Shown here piece by piece: positions 1 through 9,366 of a DNA stretch of 64,000 nucleotides. How positions within the stretch are numbered: the first letter of the stretch is position 1; the number at the start of each line of letters is the position of its first letter. The notes beneath the pieces were generated by a model, which was not told the DNA's origin, searched no databases, and saw only the letters and a list, made by a program, of their open reading frames with translations. This stretch comes from JAKFWF01 sp031374115 (lineage in GTDB: Bacteria; Pseudomonadota; Alphaproteobacteria; Rhizobiales; Hyphomicrobiaceae): NCBI GenBank assembly GCA_031374115.1, contig JANMNO010000016.1:1-64000 (forward strand), written 5' to 3'. A program made the translations under genes and the position numbers.

Positions 1-246
1 GCTTTGCCCCACAGGTGCTCCCTCTGAGCATCTCAATCCAACGATGACCGATCGCACGGCAAATGTGGCCACAAATTGTGGCCGGGGGGAGATTTGCCCC
101 ATTCCAATCTGCACGATTCCCCCGACCGATGCATTGGGCTCTCGTTTGACCGTGCGGTCAGCTCTGGGATGGCACGTTTCGAGACAGTCACTTAATGGCA
201 CGAAGTGTGCTCGGGTTGACCGTTGGACGTCTGCTGGAGCGCTGTC

Positions 247-1593
247 ATGCTATTTCACCGCCGTCACTTTGTCGCAGCCAGTCTTGGGCTCGGACTGCTG
301 CCGGTCGCTGCTGTTGCAAAACCAAAAAATACAGAACGCTCAGCCGCCAACACGACCGACCTCATCCCGGATAGTGAAAGCGATCAGACTGCGTCTCTGC
401 AACGTCTCATCGATGAAGCCGCCACCCGCAAACTGCCGCTTCAATTGCCGGCCGGCCGTTTCCTCATTCGTACGCTCAACCTGCGACCCGGATCTCGCAT
501 CGCAGGCGCAGCCGGCGCAACGATCCTCGCCCACACTGGCAACGGCGCGATGCTGCTTGCCGACGAGACCGATAACTTGCGCCTCGAAGCATTGACGATC
601 GACGGGTCGTCGTCCGCGCTCAATGCCGCGCGCAGCCAGGGCCTCATCACCATTCGACGATCCGCTGCAATCACCCTGCGTGATCTGACCGTTCGCGACA
701 GCTTGATAAACGGCATCGTCCTCGAGCAAAGCGGCGGCCGATTGAACTGCTGCACGATCTCAACCGTCGGCCAAGCCGCCATCTTCAGCACCGATGCGAC
801 CGGCCTGGAGATCAGCCAGAACGTGTTCACCGATGCTGCCAACAACGGTATCCTCGTGTGGCGCTCGAAGCAAGGCGAAGACGGCACCATCGTCTGCGGC
901 AATCGCGTCGAGCGGATCGGCGCGGCGGCAGGCGGCACCGGGCAGAACGGCAATGGTATCAACGTTTTTCGCGCCGGCAACGTGCTTGTCACCGGCAACC
1001 GCATCGCCGACTGCTCCTATTCGGCGATCCGTGGCAACGCCGCCTCCAACATCCAGATGGTCGGCAACAACTGCCAACGCCTTGGCGAAGTTGCGCTGTA
1101 CGCCGAGTTCGGCTTCCAGGGCGCGCTGATCGCCAACAACATCGTCGATAGTGCCGCGACCGGGGTCTCGGTGACCAACTTCAACGAAGGCGGACGCTTG
1201 GCCGTCATCCAGGGCAACCTCATTCGCAACCTCTTCCGCCGCGAACATGAGCCCGATGACAAACGCGGCGACGGCATCGCGGTCGAAGCCGACGCCGTGA
1301 TTACGGGCAACACGATCGAGAATGCGGCGACGAACGGCATCATGATCGGCTGGGGCAAATACATGCGCGACGTATCGGCCACGTCGAACCTCATCCGCAA
1401 CGCCCGCGTCGGCATCGGCGTCACCGGTGACGTCAATGCGGGCGCGGTAATGATCACAGCCAACATGATCTCCGGGTCGAAGGATGGTGCGATTCGCGCA
1501 TTGAAACTCGGCGTCCCCTACGGCCCGGAGCTCAGCCTCACCACCCGTACCGAAAACGCGCGTGTGCTGATCGAACGCAACATGGCGATCTAG
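247..1593 (+). CDS. Tat-exported right-handed beta-helix repeat protein (TIGR03808-like)
   Basis: The 448-residue product starts with a twin-arginine signal (HRRHF followed by a hydrophobic stretch ending AVA, residues 1-24). An in-frame ATG eight codons earlier (223) is less likely because it would bury this signal. The rest is a repetitive N-G-I/V-x-V pattern with many 'GN.I' turns (for example GNRVERIG, GNTIEN), typical of right-handed parallel beta-helix proteins. The arrangement matches a Rhizobiales family of Tat-translocated repeat proteins of unknown role. A carbohydrate-binding or pectate-lyase-like function is possible, but no catalytic residues can be assigned. The gene is convergent with the asparaginase gene and their stop codons overlap. 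Confidence 0.82.
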   Translation: MLFHRRHFVAASLGLGLLPVAAVAKPKNTERSAANTTDLIPDSESDQTASLQRLIDEAATRKLPLQLPAGRFLIRTLNLRPGSRIAGAAGATILAHTGNGAMLLADETDNLRLEALTIDGSSSALNAARSQGLITIRRSAAITLRDLTVRDSLINGIVLEQSGGRLNCCTISTVGQAAIFSTDATGLEISQNVFTDAANNGILVWRSKQGEDGTIVCGNRVERIGAAAGGTGQNGNGINVFRAGNVLVTGNRIADCSYSAIRGNAASNIQMVGNNCQRLGEVALYAEFGFQGALIANNIVDSAATGVSVTNFNEGGRLAVIQGNLIRNLFRREHEPDDKRGDGIAVEADAVITGNTIENAATNGIMIGWGKYMRDVSATSNLIRNARVGIGVTGDVNAGAVMITANMISGSKDGAIRALKLGVPYGPELSLTTRTENARVLIERNMAI

Positions 1594-2600
1594 GTGGCAA
1601 CGCCATCCAGCGCGCGGGCAAGATCGCCGGAGATCCGCGCCTCTCCCACTTCGATGCCGCTGAAATTCTTAAAACGCGGCGGCTCGCCCAGACCCTTGGT
1701 TTCCGGAATCACTCTGTTTAATAGAGCCATGATCACGGCCTCCGCCGCGCGCTTGGCGCCATCGTCGATCTTGACCGCAAACCCCAAACCCAAATGCGGG
1801 ATAGCACCGCAGTAAACGCCCTCGGCACCGGTCTTCATGAAGACGCGGCCGGGTGCTTTGCTCATCACCATCGTATCGAGACGGCCGGGCCCGGCAACCA
1901 TGTCGGGCGCAACCCAAGCCGCTCTTGTGATGCGCACGGACGCGGCGCGATGTGCCTTGCCGGGTCCTTCAGCCGTGATGAAAGCCGCAAACGCCCGTGC
2001 CAGACTTGCCGTTGGAATTGCCCAGTTCGGCGCCGAGCAGCCATCTATGCCGCGAACATCGGAGCCGAGTTCCTCGCCGGTGAACGCGCGCAGAACCTTC
2101 ACGATGCGCTGTTGCACCGGATGATCGGGCCGCCAATAACCCGCCGGATCTTCCTTGTTGTGAACCGCGCACGCGCACATGCCAGCGTGCTTTCCCGAGC
2201 AATTGTTGTGCAGCGAAGTCGGCTTCTTGCCCGATGCTGCGAGTGCCCGCGCAGCCGGCTCGAGCATCGGCTCATGCGCACCGCAGCCGAGTGCTGTATG
2301 GTCTAGCTGCGCACGCGCCAGCATCGATGCTGCCAGGGTTGCATGCACTTCAGTACCACTGTGCGAGGCGCAACAAAGCGCGATCTCGCGATCACCGAAC
2401 TCGAACCGATCGGCGGCACCGCTTTCGATCACCGGCAGACATTGGAACGCCTTCACCGCTGACCGCGGAAAAACCGGCCGTTTGACGTCACCGATGCTGA
2501 CGACCAGCTCACCGTTTGAGCGGGCTATAGCCAAAGCACCAGAATGCATGCTTTCGACCAGCAGACCGCGCGTGAGCTCGATCAGGACAGGATTGGTCAT
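1590..2600 (-). CDS. L-asparaginase II family protein
   Basis: 336 residues, full length for the AnsA-type asparaginases known from Rhizobium etli, which hydrolyse L-asparagine to aspartate and ammonia and are unrelated to E. coli AnsA/AnsB. Family hallmarks are visible: RSAVKAFQCLP (about residues 46-56), CASHSGTEVH (77-86), HNNCSGKHAGM (129-139) and GIDGCSAPNW (184-193). No signal peptide is seen, so it is probably cytoplasmic. It is divergent from prfC. Its TAG stop shares two bases with the TAG of the convergent beta-helix gene. Confidence 0.9.
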   Translation of the reverse strand: MTNPVLIELTRGLLVESMHSGALAIARSNGELVVSIGDVKRPVFPRSAVKAFQCLPVIESGAADRFEFGDREIALCCASHSGTEVHATLAASMLARAQLDHTALGCGAHEPMLEPAARALAASGKKPTSLHNNCSGKHAGMCACAVHNKEDPAGYWRPDHPVQQRIVKVLRAFTGEELGSDVRGIDGCSAPNWAIPTASLARAFAAFITAEGPGKAHRAASVRITRAAWVAPDMVAGPGRLDTMVMSKAPGRVFMKTGAEGVYCGAIPHLGLGFAVKIDDGAKRAAEAVIMALLNRVIPETKGLGEPPRFKNFSGIEVGEARISGDLARALDGVAT

Positions 2601-2840
2601 TTCGCGACGCTTCTCCGTGAATTCGGGTCGAGGCTACACTATAAATGCAAAGGAGCGCACCGTGGATAACTTTGCAGCCATGGGCTTGCCCAGGGATCCG
2701 TCGTCCCGCAAATCCGCAGTTGAGATAGCCGCGGTGGGGCGGGACCCAGGCGGCACGATCGGGAGAGCCACAAACATTGAGCGGGGCGGCAAATTCAGCT
2801 AGACGCGACCTTAACAATTGAACGCCCGAGCCATTTCCGC

Positions 2841-4448
2841 ATGAATGACGCTGCCATCGCAACTGCCCCTGTTAGCCCGCTCGTCCGCGAGATCGGGCGC
2901 CGCCGCACGTTTGCCATCATCTCGCATCCCGACGCCGGCAAGACGACGCTCACCGAGAAGCTGTTGCTGATCGGCGGCGCGATCCAGCTTGCCGGCCAGG
3001 TCAAAGCCAAACGCGCCGACCGCAACACGCGCTCCGACTGGATGGCGATCGAACGCGCGCGCGGCATCTCGGTGGTCACGTCCGTAATGACGTTCGAGTA
3101 CCGCGACACCGTTTTTAATCTGCTCGATACGCCCGGCCACGAAGACTTTTCCGATCACACGTACCGCACGCTCACCGCCGTCGACGCCGCCGTCATGGTG
3201 ATCGACGCCGCCAAGGGCATCGAGGCGCGCACGCGCAAGTTGTTCGAGATCTGCCGGCTGCGCGACATCCCGATTTTGACTTTCATCAACAAGATGGATC
3301 GTGAGATCCGCGAGCCGCTCGACCTGCTCGATGAAATCGAAAAAATGCTCGCGCTCGATACCGCGCCGATGTTCTGGCCGATCGGGCGCGGTCGCGATTT
3401 CCGCGGCACCTACGATCTCACCACGCCGCGCATTCGTCAAATCGACAAGGATGCGGACGGCACCCCGGTGTCTGGTCCCGACGATCCAGTGATCGCAGCA
3501 TTGATGGACGATGACGCGGCCGAACGTTGGCGCGAGGAAGTGACGCTGGTGCAGGACGCCTGCGGCAAGTTCGATCTGAAAGCCTTCCGCGAGGGCACCC
3601 TGACGCCGGTGTTCTTTGGCAGCGCGCTGCGCAACTTCGGCGTCCGCGATCTGCTCGACGCATTGGTTGCTTATGCGCCGCCACCACTTTCGCATCAAGC
3701 CTCGACCCGCATGGTCGAAGCCACCGAACCCAAGATGACCGGCGTGGTGTTCAAGATCCAGGCGAACATGGACCCCAACCACCGCGATCGCATCGCCTTC
3801 ATGCGCGTTTGTTCCGGCAAGCTGGTGCGTGGCATGAAGGCCAAGCTCATGCGCACTGGCAAGATCATGGCGCTGCAATCGCCACAGTTTTTCTTCGCGC
3901 AGGATCGCTCGATCGCCGATGAAGCTTACGCCGGCGATGTCGTCGGTCTACCGAACCACGGCACATTGCGGATCGGCGATACCCTGACCGAGGGCGAGGA
4001 TTTGACCTTTCTCGGCATCCCGAGCTTCGCGCCGGAGATCCTGCGCCGCGTCCGCCTCGACGATGCCATCAAGGCAAAGAAGTTGCGCACTGCGTTGCAG
4101 GAAATGGCAGAAGAGGGCGTCGTGCAATTGTTTTCGCCGGTTGATGGCAGCCAACCGATCATCGGTGTGATCGGTGCGTTGCAGCTCGACGTGTTGGCGG
4201 ATCGCCTCGCCAATGAATACGGCCTACCCATCGGGTTCGAGACGATCTCGTTTGAAACCGTGCGATGGGTGGCCGCCAGCGATCCCAAACAGCTCGACGC
4301 TTTCGCTGCCAAGAACCGCAATCAAATGGCGCTCGATCTCGATGGCGACCTGGTTTTCTTCGCGCCATCGACCTTCATGCTCAACTGGACACAAGAGCGA
4401 TCGCCCGAGATCCGCTTCACCGACATCAAGACGAACCTGAAGTCGTAA
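2841..4448 (+). CDS. prfC: Peptide chain release factor 3 (RF3 GTPase)
   Basis: 535 residues, close to the E. coli RF3 length of 529. The N-terminal GTPase domain has the P-loop HPDAGKTT (about residues 29-36), the switch II motif DTPGHEDF and the NKMD specificity motif, followed by EF-Tu-like domain II and the RF3 C-terminal domain. RF3 uses GTP to eject RF1 or RF2 from the ribosome after peptide release. The gene stands alone between the divergent asparaginase gene and the convergent amidase gene. The ATG at 2841 gives the expected N-terminus just before the G domain. Confidence 0.96.
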   Translation: MNDAAIATAPVSPLVREIGRRRTFAIISHPDAGKTTLTEKLLLIGGAIQLAGQVKAKRADRNTRSDWMAIERARGISVVTSVMTFEYRDTVFNLLDTPGHEDFSDHTYRTLTAVDAAVMVIDAAKGIEARTRKLFEICRLRDIPILTFINKMDREIREPLDLLDEIEKMLALDTAPMFWPIGRGRDFRGTYDLTTPRIRQIDKDADGTPVSGPDDPVIAALMDDDAAERWREEVTLVQDACGKFDLKAFREGTLTPVFFGSALRNFGVRDLLDALVAYAPPPLSHQASTRMVEATEPKMTGVVFKIQANMDPNHRDRIAFMRVCSGKLVRGMKAKLMRTGKIMALQSPQFFFAQDRSIADEAYAGDVVGLPNHGTLRIGDTLTEGEDLTFLGIPSFAPEILRRVRLDDAIKAKKLRTALQEMAEEGVVQLFSPVDGSQPIIGVIGALQLDVLADRLANEYGLPIGFETISFETVRWVAASDPKQLDAFAAKNRNQMALDLDGDLVFFAPSTFMLNWTQERSPEIRFTDIKTNLKS

Positions 4449-4519
4449 GTGATCTGAGCAGAGATTGACTGCGAACTGGAACGTTTCCTGTATTTATTCT
4501 GGTCGACAGCTGCCAGGCG

Positions 4520-5290
4520 TCAGTTGCGAACTTCGCCCGTGGCGAGCGCGTTGAGCAGCCGTTCTAGGGTCGCGATTGTCGAATGATCGACGATGCCGTC
4601 GACGCGTGCGGGCCTAAAATGACGCTGGAACGCGCGCACCACGGTCGCCAGATGAGCGCCGGATACGCCATCCACATCGATGCCATAACCGTACGTCGCC
4701 AACATGGAACGCACGCGATCGCAATCGCTTGGCCCCATTTTGGACTCACGAAGGGTTGCCGGCTGAACCCAATGGCCGACGCCGGCCTTGGCGAGCCAGC
4801 GCCACTCGAACTTTTCGCCAGGATCGATCTTACGCAGCGGCGCCACATCCGAATGCGCAAGTACGCGCTCCGGCGCGATCCCGTGGCGGCCCTGAATATC
4901 GAGAGAAAGATCGCGCACGGCACGCATCTGCGCCCGCGAAAAAGCGTGATAGCCATCCTCGTGCCCAGGGTTTTGTATCTCGATACCGATCGAAGCCGAA
5001 TTGATATCGCTTTCGCCTGCCCAATAGGACAAGCCGGCATGCCAAGCACGGAGAGCTTCCGGCACCATTTGCGTGATGCGCCCATCCACGTCGATCACAT
5101 AGTGACATGAGACTTTGCTTTCGGGGCGCGACAACCAGTCGATCGCCCGTGCAGCACTCGGCATGCCGGTATAATGCATCAGCACGATCGTCGGCTTCAA
5201 TCCGTTCTTGCGTGCACCGGCGCAAGGCGATGCATGCACACGCGTGACCAGACCGCAATCGGGTTCGAAGGACGCGGCCCGCACCATCAC
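4520..5290 (-). CDS. N-acetylmuramoyl-L-alanine amidase (AmpD/AmiD type) with peptidoglycan-binding domain
   Basis: 256 residues. The Amidase_2 domain spans about residues 15-165. Candidate zinc ligands and catalytic residues are the His in VLMHYTGM, the SCHYVID strand, and LAHSDV plus RKIDPG near residue 150. A PG_binding_1 domain follows (about 185-245, DVDGVSGAHLATVVRAFQ). The enzyme cleaves the amide between N-acetylmuramate and L-alanine in muropeptides. No signal peptide is evident, which fits cytoplasmic AmpD-like recycling, although two-domain members are often exported. Its start overlaps the stop of the upstream TerB/DnaJ gene by four bases, so the two are probably co-translated. 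Confidence 0.88.
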   Translation of the reverse strand: MMVRAASFEPDCGLVTRVHASPCAGARKNGLKPTIVLMHYTGMPSAARAIDWLSRPESKVSCHYVIDVDGRITQMVPEALRAWHAGLSYWAGESDINSASIGIEIQNPGHEDGYHAFSRAQMRAVRDLSLDIQGRHGIAPERVLAHSDVAPLRKIDPGEKFEWRWLAKAGVGHWVQPATLRESKMGPSDCDRVRSMLATYGYGIDVDGVSGAHLATVVRAFQRHFRPARVDGIVDHSTIATLERLLNALATGEVRN

Positions 5291-6003
5291 AGCCGGCGCT
5301 CCTTGGCGATTGCGGCGTAGGCGGCATTGACCATCGCAAGCTTGGCCGTCGCCACCGAGATGAATTCTTTCGGCACGCCGCGCGCGATCAGCAGATCGGG
5401 ATGATGCTCGCGAACAAGCTGCCTGAAGCGAGTTTTCAACGTCGCGCTGTCAACATCAGGTGTCAGACCCAATACCGCGTATGGATCGTCGGGGTCGTGA
5501 ACGAACAATGCGCGCATCGATCTGAATTCGGCTTCCGAAAATCCGAAATGATCGGCTGCGCGCTTGATGCATTTCTCCTCTTCAGGATGCAGGATGCCGT
5601 CGGCGGCGGCGATGTGGAACAATCCCTCCAGAACGTCGTGCAGCAGGGCGCGATCGTGGCCCATCAAGGCTGCGACTTTCTCCGCGTAAGCCTCAAAGCC
5701 GGCCGTATCCTTCGCCGCTAGAGCGAATATGCGCCTGACATTTATTAGCTCCGACGGCGCCACATCGTGCAGCCGCTCGAACGTTTCCGCTTCGATTTTC
5801 AGCGCCACGCCATCGGACTTTGCGAGCTTGGCCGACAACGACACGAGCGCGATCGTGAACGCCACGGAGTTATGACGTGGCGAAGCATCGAGACCCAGAA
5901 TGCGCCATAGCCGTTCGAGCAGCGTCGGCTTGGCCAGCGTCGCCTCGACAGCGGCATTCTCAGGAAGTTGAGTAGTCAATTGCCACGGCATGATAGTTTG
6001 CAT
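5287..6003 (-). CDS. TerB/DnaJ-domain co-chaperone-like protein
   Basis: The product has a TerB-like helical domain (about residues 40-165, with GLFHIAAADGILHPEEE) and a C-terminal J domain (about 170-235). The J domain contains the diagnostic HPD triad in VREHHPDLL. This resembles the DjlA-type architecture without its membrane anchor. J domains stimulate DnaK ATPase, so a DnaK co-chaperone role is inferred. The start is set at 6003 (MQTIMPWQL); 5991 is equally plausible, and the longer upstream frame does not look like protein. The gene overlaps the amidase gene by four bases. Confidence 0.78.
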   Translation of the reverse strand: MQTIMPWQLTTQLPENAAVEATLAKPTLLERLWRILGLDASPRHNSVAFTIALVSLSAKLAKSDGVALKIEAETFERLHDVAPSELINVRRIFALAAKDTAGFEAYAEKVAALMGHDRALLHDVLEGLFHIAAADGILHPEEEKCIKRAADHFGFSEAEFRSMRALFVHDPDDPYAVLGLTPDVDSATLKTRFRQLVREHHPDLLIARGVPKEFISVATAKLAMVNAAYAAIAKERRL

Positions 6004-6275
6004 AGCGCCATTCGCCGGTAATTTGAAGCGGCCAGCGTCCGGATGGCGCGGGGTTGTACTGCTGGCACGTGCACGGTAGGCGCCTAGTATAAACGGCCGG
6101 GTCGTGTGAAGCACTCGTCGCCCTCGGCTGGCGCACGCGAGTAACACGTCCGGTTTGAAAAGAGTTATTCATGCGGCGTTTAGGCGGCAACCACTTTCCG
6201 CGCCCGATCTGCGTGCTACTATGCAAGCAAGGTCGGGTTGTTGCGCTTCAATAAGACCAAACGGGAGAGATACCA

Positions 6276-6698
6276 ATGAGAACCCTGTTGTATGGGATTG
6301 CTGGCGCGTCCTTGATCGGACTTGCCGCTGGGATGGCGACAGCGCAAACGGCGGAAGATGCCTTTGGCACCTGGAAGCATCCCGAAAACGGCAGCAACGT
6401 TGAAGTTTACAAATGCGGCGACGGTTTGTGCGCCAAGATCGTCAAAGTGGTCGACGGCCAAAAGACCGATGACAAGAATCCCGATGCCACAAAGAAGAGC
6501 CGCTCCATCGTCGGCCTGGTTATCATGTCAGGCGCCAAGAAGACCGGTTCGAATGAGTGGAAAGGCCAGCTTTACAATCGGGCCGATGGCGGCACCTACT
6601 CCGGTACGCTGGTCGTCAAGAGCAAGGGGGCGATGGATCTGTCCGGCTGCACCGCGGTCGTGCTCTGCAAGACGACGACCTGGACACGGGTGAACTGA
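6276..6698 (+). CDS. DUF2147 secreted protein
   Basis: 140 residues with a Sec signal peptide (about residues 1-23, cleavage near ATA-QTA). The mature part carries the DUF2147 pattern: FGTWKHPENGS near the N-terminus, a YKCGDGLCAKIVKV strand, a Y-S-G-T-L segment, and a C-terminal SGC...LCKTTTW motif. DUF2147 proteins are small periplasmic beta-barrel-like proteins of unknown function, common in Alphaproteobacteria. A purine-rich RBS (ACGGGAGAG) lies about 8 bases before the ATG. The gene appears monocistronic. Confidence 0.86.
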   Translation: MRTLLYGIAGASLIGLAAGMATAQTAEDAFGTWKHPENGSNVEVYKCGDGLCAKIVKVVDGQKTDDKNPDATKKSRSIVGLVIMSGAKKTGSNEWKGQLYNRADGGTYSGTLVVKSKGAMDLSGCTAVVLCKTTTWTRVN

Positions 6699-6838
6699 GT
6701 TTACGAGAGTTCGCGTTTGCCGTCCGATCGGACAGCAAGACGTCTGTCTTCCCGGTCGGCCGAGCGGTTAAAACTCGAAGCCTTCGGCTGGAGAATAGTT
6801 TACACGAACCGGACCCTCGATCGACACCCACCTCTCTC

Positions 6839-6872
6839 CATAAGCGTTCCTGGGCCATAAGCGTTCCTGGGC
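6839..6872. repeat. 17-bp exact tandem duplication
   Basis: CATAAGCGTTCCTGGGC occurs twice back to back (6839-6855 and 6856-6872). It lies in the 301-base gap (6699-6999) between the DUF2147 gene and the end of the TRAP operon. The rest of that gap holds only the terminator at 6941-6981. Confidence 0.9.
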
Positions 6873-6940
6873 AAGTGCGGCCCAGATTTTGAGGTGGATA
6901 TTCCACGTCATTTCCGTTCGATATCCTCGTTCCAAAATCA

Positions 6941-6981
6941 ACAAAGGCGGAGGAGCATCGCGCTCCGCCGCCTTTGTTTGT
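6941..6981 (-). terminator. Hairpin terminator downstream of the TRAP operon
   Basis: A 16-bp stem with one mismatch (6941-6956 pairs with 6962-6977) and a five-base loop lies 20 bases past the dctP stop codon. On the minus strand it is followed only by mixed A/T sequence, so terminator strength is uncertain. Confidence 0.6.
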
Positions 6982-6999
6982 CACCAGTCGTAACCGCGC

Positions 7000-7986
7000 T
7001 TACATCTTCTTATAGGCCTCGACGATCGCCTGCCCATCGGCGCCGGCCTTCTTCAGCCAGCCGGCGGTGAGGTCTTCACCGTACTTCTTCAGGCCAGCGG
7101 AAAATTCGGCAGATGGCGGCTGCACCTTCATGCCCTTGGCCTTGAGTTCCGTGAGGTACCAGGTGGCCTTTTCTTCGGCAGTCTTCCAGCCGCGGGTTTC
7201 CGCCGTTTTGGCAGCCGCGAGTAGGGCATCCTGCTGATCCTTCGGCAAAGCGTCGAACGCTACCTTGTTCACAAAGGTGATGTTCTTCGGGATCCACGCC
7301 TGTGTGTCGTAAAAGTGCGTGAGGCTCTCCCACACCTTGCTGTCATAGCCGGTCGAGCCGGACGAAATGAACGAGTTGACCACGCCGGTTGCCAAAGCCT
7401 GCGGCAGTTCTGCGGCCTGGATCGTCACCGGCTGCGAGCCAGCCAGCTCAGCGATGCGTGTGGTGCCGACATTGTAAGAGCGAAACTTGAGGCCCTTCAT
7501 GTCCTCGACCGAATTGAGATCCTTCTTGGCGTAGATCCCTTGGGGGCCCCACGGCACCGCCATCAGCAGCATCAGTCCTTGCGCTGCAAGCTTCTTATCG
7601 ATGGTCGGACGCGAAGCCTTGTCGAGCTTCGCTGCATCTTGAAAACTTGTTGCCAGGAACGGCACCACATCAATGCCAAAGGCAGCATCCTCGTTCTCGT
7701 GAAGCGAGGTCAGTACTTCGCCGATCTGCGCTTGGCCGGTCGCGACCGCGCGTTTGATCTCCGGCGCTTTGAAGAGCGATGCACTGCCGTGCACGGTGAT
7801 CTGCAGCTTGCCACCTGTCGCCGCTTCCACGTCCTTGGCAAACTGCACCAGGTTTTCGGTGTGGTAGTTCGAAGTGGCGTAGGCAGCAGGTAGATTCCAT
7901 TTGGTTTGTGCGCTGACGGGGCTCGTTAGTCCAGCGGCGATGGCTGCGGCGGCAAGCGCAAATTTTAGTCGTCGATCGTGTTGCAT
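7000..7986 (-). CDS. TRAP transporter substrate-binding protein (DctP family)
   Basis: 328 residues counted from the ATG at 7986; an ATG at 8007 is the alternative. The N-terminal signal peptide ends near VSAQTKW. The body has the DctP fold signatures, including GLKFRSYN (about residue 150), whose Arg normally salt-bridges the substrate carboxylate, and the long C-terminal helices. It captures an organic acid in the periplasm and delivers it to the DctQM membrane pair encoded just upstream in the operon. The divergent 5-oxoprolinase suggests pyroglutamate or a related cyclic amide as ligand; this is inference from position only. Confidence 0.92.
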   Translation of the reverse strand: MQHDRRLKFALAAAAIAAGLTSPVSAQTKWNLPAAYATSNYHTENLVQFAKDVEAATGGKLQITVHGSASLFKAPEIKRAVATGQAQIGEVLTSLHENEDAAFGIDVVPFLATSFQDAAKLDKASRPTIDKKLAAQGLMLLMAVPWGPQGIYAKKDLNSVEDMKGLKFRSYNVGTTRIAELAGSQPVTIQAAELPQALATGVVNSFISSGSTGYDSKVWESLTHFYDTQAWIPKNITFVNKVAFDALPKDQQDALLAAAKTAETRGWKTAEEKATWYLTELKAKGMKVQPPSAEFSAGLKKYGEDLTAGWLKKAGADGQAIVEAYKKM

Positions 7987-8037
7987 GCGATTGGTCGTCC
8001 TCTCCACACGGGTTCTAGTTGCATTGTAGCCGCCCGG

Positions 8038-9357
8038 TTACCCGGGGAAAATCAATCTCGGAAGCCACATCACGATAGCCGGGAAGGCCGTGATGAGTGC
8101 GACAGCGACAACCAGCAGAAAAAAGAACGGCAGGGCCGCAATCGCAACTGTGTTGCTATCCTTTCCGCTCATCGTCTGCAGCACAAACAGGTTGAAGCCC
8201 ACTGGCGGCGAAACCTCTGCCATCTCGACGATCAGCACCACGAAGATGCCAAACCAGATAAGATCAAATCCAGCTTTTTGGATCATCGGCAGAACCACGG
8301 CCGTGGTCAGCACGATCATTGATATTCCATCAAGGGCGGCGCCCAACAGAATGTACATGACAGTCAGCGCCGCGATCAGCGCGAACGGGCTCAAATTCAT
8401 GCCGTCAACCCAGCCGGCGAGCGCCACCGGTATACCGGTGTAGCCCATCGACTGCTTCATGAACGATGCCCCAGCCAGAATCAGCATAATCATGCAGGTG
8501 ACGCGCGTCGTCCCCATCACACTGTCCCAGAACGACTGCCGGTTGAGCACGCCGCCCCACCACGCGAGTGCAAGTGAGCCGAGCACACCCCAGGCTGCAC
8601 ACTCGGTTGCCGTCGCCCAGCCCACCAGCAGCGCAACGAACACCAGCGTTATTAAAAGCATCAACGGTATCAGGTTCGCGGATTCAGTGACCTTTTGGCG
8701 TAGGGTCATGATCGGCTCCGGTGGCGGCATCTTCGAGGGGTTCAAGACTGCCCAGAGTGCAATGTATCCGGAGTACAGCGCCATCACGAGAAAACCAGGC
8801 AGGAAGCCAGCCAGAAACAGTTGGATGATCGAAACGTTGGCCGCCACCGCATAGACGACCATCGTGATCGACGGGGGGATCAAAATGCCGAGCGTTCCAG
8901 CACCGGCCAGCGAACCCAACGACAGCATCTCGTCGTAACCGCGTTTCTTCAGTTCCGGTAACGCGATCTTGGCAACTGTTGCTGTGGTGGCTGCGGACGA
9001 TCCCGACACCGAGCCAAACAGGCCCGAGGCCAGCACGTTGACATGCAGCAGCCGGCCCGGCACGCGACCGAGCCAGGGTGCAAGCCCGCGGAACATCTCT
9101 TCGGAGAGTTTCGTTCGGAACAGGATTTCGCCCATCCAAATAAAGAGGGGCAGCGCGGCCAGCTCCCAGGAGGCGCTGTTGCCCCAGATCGTGGTGGCGA
9201 GTACCGAGCCAGCCGGAATACCGCCGACGAACATCATGCCGAGCCACCCGACCGCCATCAGACTGATGGCGATCCACACGCCACCGGCCAGCAGGCCGGC
9301 AAGCGCGGCAAACAGCAGGGCTGCGATCTCGAGGAGCTGAAAACCAGAATAGAGCAT
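8038..9357 (-). CDS. TRAP transporter large permease (DctM family)
   Basis: 439 residues, almost entirely hydrophobic helices, the usual size for the DctM subunit that forms the Na+-driven transport channel. Typical family segments are LFIWMGEIL (near residue 70), the GSVSGSSAATTATVAK motif (about 115-130) and GILIPPSI. It forms a membrane complex with DctQ. The genes are ordered dctQ, dctM, dctP on the minus strand with gaps of 9 and about 50 bases, consistent with one operon. Confidence 0.95.
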   Translation of the reverse strand: MLYSGFQLLEIAALLFAALAGLLAGGVWIAISLMAVGWLGMMFVGGIPAGSVLATTIWGNSASWELAALPLFIWMGEILFRTKLSEEMFRGLAPWLGRVPGRLLHVNVLASGLFGSVSGSSAATTATVAKIALPELKKRGYDEMLSLGSLAGAGTLGILIPPSITMVVYAVAANVSIIQLFLAGFLPGFLVMALYSGYIALWAVLNPSKMPPPEPIMTLRQKVTESANLIPLMLLITLVFVALLVGWATATECAAWGVLGSLALAWWGGVLNRQSFWDSVMGTTRVTCMIMLILAGASFMKQSMGYTGIPVALAGWVDGMNLSPFALIAALTVMYILLGAALDGISMIVLTTAVVLPMIQKAGFDLIWFGIFVVLIVEMAEVSPPVGFNLFVLQTMSGKDSNTVAIAALPFFFLLVVAVALITAFPAIVMWLPRLIFPG

Positions 9358-9366
9358 GACGTTCCC

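Noticed and set aside
44..595. Plus-strand ORF overlapping the beta-helix gene
   Set aside because: Wrong frame against a clear Tat signal and repeat protein.
2811..3878. Long minus-strand open frame opposite prfC
   Set aside because: Mirror-image codon effect of a high-GC gene; no domain, and fully covered by prfC.
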